From: Oxalobacteraceae bacterium OTU3CAMAD1
GTDB lineage: Bacteria > Pseudomonadota > Gammaproteobacteria > Burkholderiales > Burkholderiaceae_D
NCBI GenBank assembly: GCA_024123915.1
Contig: CP099650.1
Location: forward strand, 4,464,001-4,528,000
Length of the DNA: 64,000 nt
Reading direction: 5' to 3'
Positions 48,329 to 56,065 of the stretch are shown here, piece by piece. The notes under the pieces are model-generated. The model made no database searches and was not told where the DNA came from. It worked only from the letters and a program-made list of their open reading frames with translations. How positions within the stretch are numbered: the first letter of the stretch is position 1; every line of letters begins with the position of its first letter. A program made the position numbers and the translations under genes.

Positions 48329-49298
48329 CCAGCACCTTGGCGGCCAGCGCCAGGCCGCTCAACCACGCGTCCTCCACCCGGCCGCCACCCAGCCAGTCGC
48401 CGCACAGGCCGACCTGCACCGCAGGCAGCCACACAGCCTGCCGCGACGACGCCGCGCCGGCCTTGGCGTAACGCCAGCGGTGTGCGGTGACGGCTTCCGG
48501 CGCCGGACCGCCGAGCTTCGCGAAGGCGTCCAGCAGCAGCGCCGTCACAACCGTCTCGTCATCCTCGATGTGGACGGCGCTCCACTCCGCGCTGGCCTGC
48601 AGCACCCACACCTCGCTACCGGCACGGCCGGGTTTTGAACTGTCGCGCGCGATCCAGCGCAGCGGCCCGTCGTTGATGAAGGCGGCGTCGTACCCCGGCT
48701 TGTAAGGCTGCGCGAAACGCAGCATCAAGGTCCAGCTGGGCAGCATGGCGACGGCGTTCGACTGCATCGCCGTCAGTGGCAACAAGGGTTCCAGTAGCAC
48801 GGCCGCCTGCGGCGCCGGCACCGCGAGCACCAGCGCGTCGTAACGCTCGGGATGCAAGCCATGCTCCTTCGAATGCAGGCGCCATCCTTCCTCCTCATGG
48901 CGCATATCATCGATGGTGACGCCGCTGTGCACCTGCAGGCCGCCGGCTAGCCACGCGGCCGGAGCGCTCATGCGCGGCACACCGACGAAGCGCACGACAC
49001 TATCGGGCTCAGCCTTGCCGCCGCCGATGACGGCGATCTTCGGCTCCCACAGCGCGGCCACGCCGGCCGCCTCCCAGCGCGCGACCTCCTCGCGGAAGGC
49101 GTTGTCCCGCACCGTGAAGTATTGGGCGCCGTGGTCGCACTGCCAGCCGTCGGCGCGGCGGGTGCTCATGCGGCCGCCGGGGCCGCGCGCCTTCTCGAAT
49201 ACCGTCACGCGGCAACCCGCGTTCTGCAAATGCCGTCCGCATGACAGGCCGGCCAACCCGGCTCCGACCACCGCCACATTAAGACGTGTTTCAGGCAT
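48306..49298 (-). CDS. Renalase-like FAD/NAD(P)-dependent oxidoreductase
   Basis: This 330-residue flavoprotein has an N-terminal dinucleotide-binding motif (VAVVGAGLAGLSCGRHLQNA), the ERAxGxGGR-type FAD motif as FEKARGPGGRMSTRR, and DHGAQYFTVRD. The C-terminal FAD motif is VGLCGDWLGGGRVEDAWLSG. This pattern is that of bacterial renalase-like proteins, which oxidise dihydronicotinamide isomers. There is no signal peptide. It is transcribed divergently from the MerR gene, and such flavoproteins recur next to photolyase clusters, so a role in light or flavin physiology is plausible (inference). Confidence 0.87.
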   Translation of the reverse strand: MPETRLNVAVVGAGLAGLSCGRHLQNAGCRVTVFEKARGPGGRMSTRRADGWQCDHGAQYFTVRDNAFREEVARWEAAGVAALWEPKIAVIGGGKAEPDSVVRFVGVPRMSAPAAWLAGGLQVHSGVTIDDMRHEEEGWRLHSKEHGLHPERYDALVLAVPAPQAAVLLEPLLPLTAMQSNAVAMLPSWTLMLRFAQPYKPGYDAAFINDGPLRWIARDSSKPGRAGSEVWVLQASAEWSAVHIEDDETVVTALLLDAFAKLGGPAPEAVTAHRWRYAKAGAASSRQAVWLPAVQVGLCGDWLGGGRVEDAWLSGLALAAKVLARTPCLP

Positions 49299-49451
49299 GG
49301 CGATGAGTCCTTTTCGATATAAAGTCCAAAGTATAAAGAGAAGAACGCGGCGGCAGAAGGCTCGGCGAGCTTTCAGCGGTTCAATTTCGGTTCAAGCGAC
49401 ACGATGACCCGCAAACTGCTAGAATGCGGAAAATAGCGAAAGAGGAGCAAC

Positions 49452-50417
49452 ATGTCGAAAGCCGAACCGAAACCAGAATTGAAGCCCACAGGCTATCGCA
49501 GCGGCGTGGCCGCGCGGCTGGCGGGCCTGCCGGTGGAAACACTGCGCGTGTGGGAGCGCCGCTACGGCGTCTCCGATGTCGACCGCTCGCCACACGGCCA
49601 ACGCCTGTACTCGGCCGACCAGGTCCGCCGGCTGGGCCTGCTCAAGCGCGTGGTCGACCAGGGACACGCGATCGGCACCGTGGCCCGGCTTGCGGCCGAT
49701 GAACTGATCGCGCTGGCCGGCGCCGCGCCTTCGCCCGCCGCCCCCGGCGCCGCCACGCAAACGATCAAGATCGCGGTGGCAGGCGCCGGTTTGGCGCGCC
49801 GCCTTAGCGCCATCCGCACTTCGCCGGAGCTCGATATCGTCGCCAGCTGCTTCCAGCTCGAAGGCGCGGCAGAGGCCATGGCCGGCGTAACGGCCGACGT
49901 GCTGCTGATCGAATCGTCCGAGATGAGCGCCGACGCGCTGCCGCAAATCCAGGCAGCGCGCCGCGCGATGCAGGTGCGCACCGTGGTGGTTCTGTACCGT
50001 TTCTGCGATAGCGCGACCGTTCGCCGCTTGCGTGAACATGGCTGCCTGGTGGCGCGCGCGCCGTCCGACGCCGCCGAAGTGGCGGTTTTATGCAGCACGG
50101 CGCTGACTGGCGCGGCGCGTCCGCCGCCAGGTCCGATCACGGCGGCGCCACCGCGCCGCCTCGACGACCAGGCACTGGCGGCGCTGTCGTCGGCCTCTTC
50201 CAGCATCAATTGTGAGTGCCCTCGCCATCTGGCGGATATACTGATGATGCTGGCAAGTTTCGAACGCTATAGCTACCAGTGCCAAAATCGCAACGCCAGC
50301 GACGCGGCGCTGCACGAAGACCTGGGCCGCAGCGCCGGCCACGCGCGCGTTATGATGGAGCAGGCGCTGGAACGACTGGCGTATGCCGAAGGCCTGCCCC
50401 TGCCCGACAAGCAGTGA
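49452..50417 (+). CDS. MerR-family regulator with degenerate B12-binding-like domain and Cys-containing C-terminal helical domain
   Basis: This 321-residue regulator has a MerR winged helix (SGVAARLAGLPVETLRVWERRYGV ... RLYSADQVRRL, about 15-70). A Rossmann-like middle domain (about 97-210) resembles the cobalamin-binding domain of CarH/LitR but lacks the cobalamin-ligating His. A helical C-terminal domain (about 245-315) contains CECPRHLADIL, a further Cys (YQCQNRN) and two His. Those residues could bind a metal or act as redox switches (inference). An AGAGGAG ribosome-binding site precedes the start. The gene is followed by folE and a BLUF gene, so it is the likely regulator of the light cluster. 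Confidence 0.85.
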   Translation: MSKAEPKPELKPTGYRSGVAARLAGLPVETLRVWERRYGVSDVDRSPHGQRLYSADQVRRLGLLKRVVDQGHAIGTVARLAADELIALAGAAPSPAAPGAATQTIKIAVAGAGLARRLSAIRTSPELDIVASCFQLEGAAEAMAGVTADVLLIESSEMSADALPQIQAARRAMQVRTVVVLYRFCDSATVRRLREHGCLVARAPSDAAEVAVLCSTALTGAARPPPGPITAAPPRRLDDQALAALSSASSSINCECPRHLADILMMLASFERYSYQCQNRNASDAALHEDLGRSAGHARVMMEQALERLAYAEGLPLPDKQ

Positions 50418-50432
50418 AACACCACCGCACCC

Positions 50433-50455
50433 GCAGTTGTACTAGCAGTTGTACT
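50433..50455 (+). repeat. Tandem operator-like direct repeat upstream of folE
   Basis: Two exact copies of GCAGTTGTACT lie 12 bp apart (50433-50443 and 50445-50455) in the 68-base gap between the MerR gene and folE. They sit next to an AT-rich TTAATTTGAATTTC stretch that could hold the -10. The position suits a binding site for the adjacent MerR regulator. Confidence 0.55.
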
Positions 50456-50485
50456 CTTAATTTGAATTTCTGATTGGACTACCGC

Positions 50486-51193
50486 ATGACCACCGAGCAG
50501 CCTCCGGCATATCGCCCTGCCACCACCACCGCCTCCGAGCGCATCCGCGCGCGCCTGATCGCCAGCAACACGCGCTTTCATGCCAACGACAATATCGCCG
50601 CCTACATCGAACCCGGTGAGCTGGACCAGCTGCTGGACGAAGTTAGCGGCCATATGCAGAAGGTGCTGGAGAGCCTGGTCATCGACACCGTCAGCGACCA
50701 TAACACGCAGGATACCGCGCGCCGCGTCGCCAAGATGTACATGAACGAGGTGTTCGGCGGCCGCTACGTCGACATGCCGCCAGTGACCGAATTCCCCAAC
50801 GCCGCCAACCTGAACGAGTTGATGATCATCGGCCCGATCACGGTGCGCAGCGCGTGCTCGCACCATCTGTGCCCGGTGATCGGCAAGGTCTGGATCGGCG
50901 TCATGCCGAACCAGCACTCCAACCTGATCGGCCTGTCCAAATATGCGCGCCTGGCCAGCTGGATCATGAGCCGGCCGCAGATCCAGGAAGAGGCGGTGGT
51001 TCAATTGGCCGATCTGCTGCAAGAGAAAATGCAGCCGGACGGCCTGGCCGTTATCATGGAGGCGGACCACTTTTGCATGCAGTGGCGCGGCGTCAAGGAC
51101 ATGGACGCGCGCATGATCAATAGCGTCATGCACGGCTCCTTCCTCAAGGACCCGGCCCTGCGGCGCGAGTTCCTGTCGCTGATCAAACGCTGA
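50486..51193 (+). CDS. folE: GTP cyclohydrolase I
   Basis: This 235-residue enzyme converts GTP to dihydroneopterin triphosphate, the first step toward folates and pterins. Zinc ligands are in SACSHHLCPVIG and near EADHFCMQWRG. The active-site region continues with GKVWIGVMPNQ, GLSKYARLASWIMSRPQIQE and GVKDMDARM. The ATG at 50486 is preferred to a TTG four codons upstream. Its place between a MerR regulator and a BLUF gene, close to a photolyase, suggests a second folE copy that supplies pterin or folate antenna chromophores (inference). Confidence 0.93.
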   Translation: MTTEQPPAYRPATTTASERIRARLIASNTRFHANDNIAAYIEPGELDQLLDEVSGHMQKVLESLVIDTVSDHNTQDTARRVAKMYMNEVFGGRYVDMPPVTEFPNAANLNELMIIGPITVRSACSHHLCPVIGKVWIGVMPNQHSNLIGLSKYARLASWIMSRPQIQEEAVVQLADLLQEKMQPDGLAVIMEADHFCMQWRGVKDMDARMINSVMHGSFLKDPALRREFLSLIKR

Positions 51194-51211
51194 TATCACG
51201 GGAGAATACGA

Positions 51212-51637
51212 ATGCTCGTCCGACTTTTGTACGCCAGCCGCGCGGCCGCAGATACCCAAACGGGCGCGGTCACGGCCATCATGCAGCACTCGCATGCCTA
51301 CAATCCCAAGCACGGCATCACCGGCGTGCTGTGCCATAGCGACCGCGCCTACCTGCAGGTCATCGAGGGTGGGCGCGACCAGGTCAACCGCCTGTACGGG
51401 AAGATTTTGCGCGACACGCGCCATACCGACGTGGTGCTGCTGCATTACGAGGAAATCTGCGAACGCCGCTACTCCGGCTGGACCATGGGGCAGACCAATT
51501 TGAACAAGCTCAATCCGGGCACGTTGCTGCGCTACTCGGCGACGGCGGAGTTCGACCCGCATTCGCTGTCGGGGAAAAGCTCCCTGGCGTTGATCGATGA
51601 GCTGATGGCTGCGGCGGCGGTATTGGGCCGCGCCTGA
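51212..51637 (+). CDS. Short BLUF-domain blue-light photoreceptor
   Basis: This 141-residue protein is one BLUF domain with a short helical tail. The FAD-contacting residues are in place: Tyr7 (LLYAS), Asn31 (HAYNPKHGITG), Gln49 (YLQVIEG) and Trp90 (YSGWTMG). It has no effector domain, so it must signal through a partner protein. The MerR regulator two genes upstream is the best candidate, by analogy with the BluF-BluR pair of E. coli. The gene starts 18 bases after folE ends, so both are likely in one operon. Confidence 0.93.
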   Translation: MLVRLLYASRAAADTQTGAVTAIMQHSHAYNPKHGITGVLCHSDRAYLQVIEGGRDQVNRLYGKILRDTRHTDVVLLHYEEICERRYSGWTMGQTNLNKLNPGTLLRYSATAEFDPHSLSGKSSLALIDELMAAAAVLGRA

Positions 51638-51676
51638 TGCGCGGACTCGGGCCCGCGACCAACACGAATCGCGGAG

Positions 51677-51775
51677 ACACGTAGGGCGGATTAACGCAGC
51701 GTAATCGGCCATCGTCGAGCCGCTGGGGCGCATCGCTGGCCGATTACGGCGTTCCGCCTAATCCGCCCTACGTGT
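51677..51775. repeat. Palindromic dispersed repeat, copy B
   Basis: The ends (ACACGTAGGGCGGATTA and its complement) and the inner GTAATCGGCCAT blocks match copy A; the centre differs. It lies between the convergent BLUF and Trp-rich protein genes. Confidence 0.85.
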
Positions 51776-51798
51776 TTTAGAAGCGCTCACAATTCACC

Positions 51799-52050
51799 TT
51801 ATTTCCAGCCTTGACGCCAATTGGCGCCGTCGGCCAACTCGCGCCACGGCATCGTTTGCCGGCGGCGCGAATGCACCGCCTCCAGCACGATCTCCTCCAC
51901 CGCCCCGCCCTCCCGCACCGGCTCGACCAGCTCCACCACCATGAAATGCTTTTCCTTGTTGCTCGGCGTGACCGCCGTCCACTTGCTCAGCCTGAGTTTT
52001 TGAGGACTCAAGCGCAGCGCGGGCGCTGGCTTTGTTGTCATGGCATCCAT
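51799..52050 (-). CDS. TIGR02450-family Trp-rich small protein
   Basis: This 83-residue protein matches the TIGR02450 (DUF2389-like) family by KLRLSKWTAVTPSNKEKHFM and EAVHSRRRQTMPWRELADG, ending NWRQGWK. The function is unknown, but the family is repeatedly found next to photolyases and light-related genes. The ATG at 52050 was chosen because GGGGAG lies five bases upstream; ATGs at 52053 and 52041 are alternatives. It is divergent from the photolyase gene, with about 100 bases between them. Confidence 0.82.
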   Translation of the reverse strand: MDAMTTKPAPALRLSPQKLRLSKWTAVTPSNKEKHFMVVELVEPVREGGAVEEIVLEAVHSRRRQTMPWRELADGANWRQGWK

Positions 52051-52154
52051 CATCACTCCCCTCGAAGCCGTTTGAACCGCCATTGAACCATTTTTGCGGC
52101 ACAATCGCAATGCGCACGCTGGACGGAGGATTTTTCTTCCTCTAAGGTGGCCGC

Positions 52155-53699
52155 ATGAACCGCACCAGCAAACCCACACTCAAGCTCATTCTGGGCGACC
52201 AACTGAACTGCCAGCACAGCTGGTTCGCCCAAACGCGCGACGACGTGGTCTTCGTGATGATGGAAGTGCGTCAGGAAACCGACTACGTGCTGCACCACGC
52301 GCAAAAGATCATCGCCATCTTCGCGGCCATGCGCGATCTGGCGCGGCGGCTGCGGGAGAACGGCCACCGCGTCCACTATCTGACCATCGACGATCCCGGC
52401 AACCGTCAATCGCTTCCCGCGAATCTCGATCATCTGATCGCGCACTACGAGGCGGCGGCCTTCCGCTGGCAGGCGCCGGACGAGTACCGGCTGGACCGCC
52501 AGCTAGCCGACTACGCCGCCGGCCTGTCCATCCCGTCCACAATGGACGACACCGAGCATTTCTACACCGACCGCGACGAGGCGGCCGCGCTGTTCGAAGG
52601 CCACGACAACTGGCTGATGGAACGCTTCTACCGCCACATGCGCCTGCGCCACCAGGTGCTGGTGTCGGAAACAGGCAAGCCCGCCGGCGGCCAATGGAAC
52701 TTCGACCACGACAACCGCGAAGCCTGGAAAGGCATGCCATGGGAACCGGCGGATCTGCGCGGGCGCCACGACCACAGCGAACTATGGAACACGATACAGG
52801 CGGCCGGCGCGCGCAGCTTCGGCGAACCGAACGCCAACGATTTCGGCTGGCCGCTGAACCGCGACGAGGCGCTGGAGCAGTTGGAGCGCTTTGTCAAACA
52901 CGCCTTGCCGCATTTCGGCCAGTTCCAGGATGCGATGAGTTTCAAGGCTTGGCGCCTGTTCCATTCGCTGCTGTCGTTCGCGATGAACAGCAAGATGCTC
53001 GATCCGCGCACGGTGATTGGGCGGGTCGAGGCGGCGTGGCGCGACGGCGCCGTGCCGCTGGCGTCGGCCGAGGGCTACATCCGCCAGATACTGGGCTGGC
53101 GGGAATATGTGCGCGGCGTGTATTGGCACCGCATGCCGGGTTACGACCGGCTCAACGCCTTCAACCACACCACGCCACTGCCGCACTGGTTCTGGTCGGG
53201 CGAAACACGCATGCGCTGCATGGCGACGGCGATCGGGCAGTCGCTGGAACACGCGCACAGCCACCATATCAACCGGCTGATGGTGATCGGGAATTTCTCG
53301 CTGCTGGCGGGGTTGTCGCCTTATGAGCTGCACCAGTGGTATCTGGGCGTGTACATCGACGCTTTCGAGTGGGTCGAGCTGCCCAATACACTGGGCATGA
53401 GCCAGTACGCCGACGGCGGCCTGCTCGCCACCAAGCCATACGTTTCAAGCGCGGCATATATAGATCGTATGAGCGACTACTGCAAGGGATGCCACTACGA
53501 CAAGAAGGCGCGGATCGACGAGAGGGCCTGTCCCTACAACGCGATGTACTGGGATTTCTTCGAGCGCAATCGCAACTCGTTGGGGAAGAACAATCGACTC
53601 AACATGGTTTATCTACAGATCAAACGCATGGATAAACCCGCATTGGACGCATTGCAGCAGCAGGCCGCGCGCACGCGCGCCACGCTGGCGGATTTGTGA
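52155..53699 (+). CDS. phrB: Iron-sulfur bacterial cryptochrome/photolyase (PhrB/CryPro class)
   Basis: This 514-residue flavoprotein belongs to the FeS-BCP class, which repairs (6-4) photoproducts or acts as a cryptochrome. It begins with an N-terminal antenna domain (LKLILGDQLNCQHSWF) and has the FAD-binding helical domain further on (GWREYVRGVYWHRMPGY, MVIGNFSLLAGLSPYELHQW). The four cluster cysteines are Cys355, Cys443, Cys446 and Cys459, with spacing identical to that of PhrB. This class uses a lumazine-type antenna. The gene is divergent from the Trp-rich protein gene. DNA repair is expected, and it can also be light-induced. Confidence 0.95.
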   Translation: MNRTSKPTLKLILGDQLNCQHSWFAQTRDDVVFVMMEVRQETDYVLHHAQKIIAIFAAMRDLARRLRENGHRVHYLTIDDPGNRQSLPANLDHLIAHYEAAAFRWQAPDEYRLDRQLADYAAGLSIPSTMDDTEHFYTDRDEAAALFEGHDNWLMERFYRHMRLRHQVLVSETGKPAGGQWNFDHDNREAWKGMPWEPADLRGRHDHSELWNTIQAAGARSFGEPNANDFGWPLNRDEALEQLERFVKHALPHFGQFQDAMSFKAWRLFHSLLSFAMNSKMLDPRTVIGRVEAAWRDGAVPLASAEGYIRQILGWREYVRGVYWHRMPGYDRLNAFNHTTPLPHWFWSGETRMRCMATAIGQSLEHAHSHHINRLMVIGNFSLLAGLSPYELHQWYLGVYIDAFEWVELPNTLGMSQYADGGLLATKPYVSSAAYIDRMSDYCKGCHYDKKARIDERACPYNAMYWDFFERNRNSLGKNNRLNMVYLQIKRMDKPALDALQQQAARTRATLADL

Positions 53700-53703
53700 G
53701 AAA

Positions 53704-53767
53704 ACACGTAGGGCGGATTAGCGAAGCGTAATCGGCCATGGATGCGCCGTCGATAACGCATCCATGA
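53704..53767. repeat. Palindromic dispersed repeat, copy C (half copy)
   Basis: The left arm (ACACGTAGGGCGGATTAGCG and GTAATCGGCCAT) is present, followed by a small hairpin (GGATGCG and CGCATCC). The right arm is missing. It begins five bases after the photolyase stop and lies in the convergent gap before the phosphoesterase gene. Confidence 0.75.
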
Positions 53768-53782
53768 CCCAGCATCACCTCA

Positions 53783-55900
53783 TTAACGCCGCGCCGTCAA
53801 CCACTGCGCGGCCGGCAGCGCGGCCGCCGCCACCCTCACCTCGCCGATGTTGCCGAAGAAGCCGTCGGCGCGCGCCCCATCCCACGAGCCGCCGCCCACC
53901 ACCCATTGCGACGTCGCCGACAACGTCGCCAGGCCGACCACCTTGCTGCTGTTGCGCAGCACCGGCGCGCCTTCCACGTACATCACCGTGTCGTGCGTGA
54001 CCGGGTCGTTGACGATGGCGATGTGCACCCACGTGCCGGCGATGATCTCGCCCGACCAGCTGGCCAGGCCGCCACGCGCGCCCACCACGTCCGGCACCAC
54101 TTCCCACTGCACTTCGCGCAGGCTGGAGATGGCGAACAGCAGCGGAGGCGACTCCGGATCGCCGCCGTCGAAGCCGGCCAGGTCGCCGCGCTTGCCGTCG
54201 CGCGTCATGATGTTCATCCACGCGTGCCTGGACTTGTCCCACGCCTGGTTGATCTTGACGAAAGCTTCGATCGTGTAACCGGTCTTGGCGAAGGTCTGGG
54301 CATTGATCGCGGCCGACGGGTCGGTGACGAAATAGCTCAGGCGCGGCGTGTTCTTGTCGGTGTTGATGAAGCTGACCGAACCCGGCGCCGACGACAGGCG
54401 GTGGCGGTCGCTGCTCCAGACGATATCGCCCGCTTCGGCGCCGACGATGCCGCCCTTGTTGAGCGCGTCGCGCGTGAGCGGATTGGCGCCGGTGACGTCG
54501 GCGATGCGGGTGCCGGGGGCCACCGCCGCGCCCTCGGCGCCGCCGTAGAAGCGCCAGTGCGCCACGGTCGACGCCACTTTCGGATAATCGTCGGCGTCCT
54601 TCGGCGCGACCGGCACGACAACCGCCGGCTCGGTGTAGCCCTTGAGGACCAGCGCCTTGGCCTGGTCGACCAGCGACGACGCCACCGTCGCCTTGCCGGT
54701 GCCGAACGTGGCGTTGAAGCGGGCGAAGCGCTTGGCGAAGTTGATGTTGATGGTGAACGCCTCGTTCGGCTCGGTGAGCACGGCGCGGTCGAAAGCGTTG
54801 AGGGTGTCGGCCGGTTTCATCGGCACCCACGGCGAGAACGACAGCACCTTGATCTGGTTGTTGGTCAGGTCGAATTCGTACAGGCGCATCAAACCGTTGC
54901 CGCCCTGGTAGTCCATCTGGTAGTCGACCACCATTTCCTCGACGGCATTGCCGAAGTTGTTGGTCTTGGTCAGGCGCGCGGCGCCGTGGTGGTGACCATT
55001 CAGGGTCATGAAGATCTGATCGTTGTCACGGATCAGTTTTTCCCACAGCATCTTGCCGTAGTCGGTCTCCAGCGGGCTGAGCGCGTCGGCCGCGATGTTC
55101 AGCAACTGGTGGTTGACCAGGATCACCGGCAAGGTCGGATTGTCGGCCATGACCTTGCGCGCCCAGGCGATGCCGGCGTCGGAAATGCGCCACGACAGCG
55201 ACAGCACCATGAACTTCTGTTCCTGGGCGGTGAAGATGTGGTACTCGTGGAAGCCGGTGCTGTCGCGCCCGCCAAAGGTGGCCTGGCGCTGCGCGCGACG
55301 GGTGCCGAACCATTGCAGATAAGGCTCGTTGGCCAGCACGCGCTGGGTGTCGGTGCCCTTGGTCTGGTCGCCGGTGTAGTCGAGGTCATTCACGACGTCG
55401 TGGTTGCCCGCCAGGATAGAGTACGGCACCTTGTTCACTTCCAGCACCTGCATGGCGCTGTCGGCCACCTTCCACTGCTCCGGCTTGCCGACCTGGTCGA
55501 CCACGTCGCCCAGGTGGATCAGGAACGGGATGTTCAACGCGGCGGCGTTGCGCGCGACCCAGTTGGTCTGCGCGGCGAACGGCTCGTTGCCGTAGTGGCG
55601 CTGGTACTGATTGCTTTCCGACGAGGTTGCGTAGCGCGAATAGAACTGCGTGTCCGGCAGGACGGCCAGGGCGAAGCTGGAGATCTGCGTGCTCGGCGGT
55701 ACGACGACCGGGCCGGTGCCGCCGCCGTTGCCGGTGCTGCCGACCTCGCTATTGCCGCCGCCGCAGCCCGCCAGCAAGCCGCCGACGGACAGGCCCGACG
55801 CCGAGGCCAGACCCATCTTCAGCAAGGTGCGGCGCTGCGGGCGCGGTGCGCTGCCGGATTCGGTGGTGACCAGGGATTTGCTGTTGCCTTGTTCGCTCAT
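53783..55900 (-). CDS. Tat-exported lipoprotein metallophosphoesterase with LamG-like C-terminal domain
   Basis: This 705-residue protein has a twin-arginine signal (RRTLLKMGLASA) ending in a lipobox (LLAGC), so it is an exported, probably membrane-anchored protein. The calcineurin-like phosphoesterase domain (about 75-330) shows LAVLPDTQFY, LIHLGDVVDQ, SILAGNHDVV, ILVNHQLL and TLNGHHHG. The C-terminal part (about 490-700) resembles a LamG/concanavalin-type sugar-binding jelly roll (YTIEAFVKINQAW, GTWVHIAIVNDP, GNIGEVRVAAAAL). A middle segment links them. It may act on extracellular phosphodiesters or phosphorylated glycans; the substrate is not evident. Confidence 0.9.
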   Translation of the reverse strand: MSEQGNSKSLVTTESGSAPRPQRRTLLKMGLASASGLSVGGLLAGCGGGNSEVGSTGNGGGTGPVVVPPSTQISSFALAVLPDTQFYSRYATSSESNQYQRHYGNEPFAAQTNWVARNAAALNIPFLIHLGDVVDQVGKPEQWKVADSAMQVLEVNKVPYSILAGNHDVVNDLDYTGDQTKGTDTQRVLANEPYLQWFGTRRAQRQATFGGRDSTGFHEYHIFTAQEQKFMVLSLSWRISDAGIAWARKVMADNPTLPVILVNHQLLNIAADALSPLETDYGKMLWEKLIRDNDQIFMTLNGHHHGAARLTKTNNFGNAVEEMVVDYQMDYQGGNGLMRLYEFDLTNNQIKVLSFSPWVPMKPADTLNAFDRAVLTEPNEAFTININFAKRFARFNATFGTGKATVASSLVDQAKALVLKGYTEPAVVVPVAPKDADDYPKVASTVAHWRFYGGAEGAAVAPGTRIADVTGANPLTRDALNKGGIVGAEAGDIVWSSDRHRLSSAPGSVSFINTDKNTPRLSYFVTDPSAAINAQTFAKTGYTIEAFVKINQAWDKSRHAWMNIMTRDGKRGDLAGFDGGDPESPPLLFAISSLREVQWEVVPDVVGARGGLASWSGEIIAGTWVHIAIVNDPVTHDTVMYVEGAPVLRNSSKVVGLATLSATSQWVVGGGSWDGARADGFFGNIGEVRVAAAALPAAQWLTARR

Positions 55901-56065
55901 GTGACTCGTGCTCAAAAAATAGTGAAGCGCCAAGTCTATTTCCGCAGCGTGACGTGTTCATGACAACATGCAAGTCACTTGCCGATCCAGTCAAGAGATT
56001 GAGCAATCATGCGGGTTCCACGCTGATATATTAGAACATCAGAACATAATAAATCAGGAGACGAC

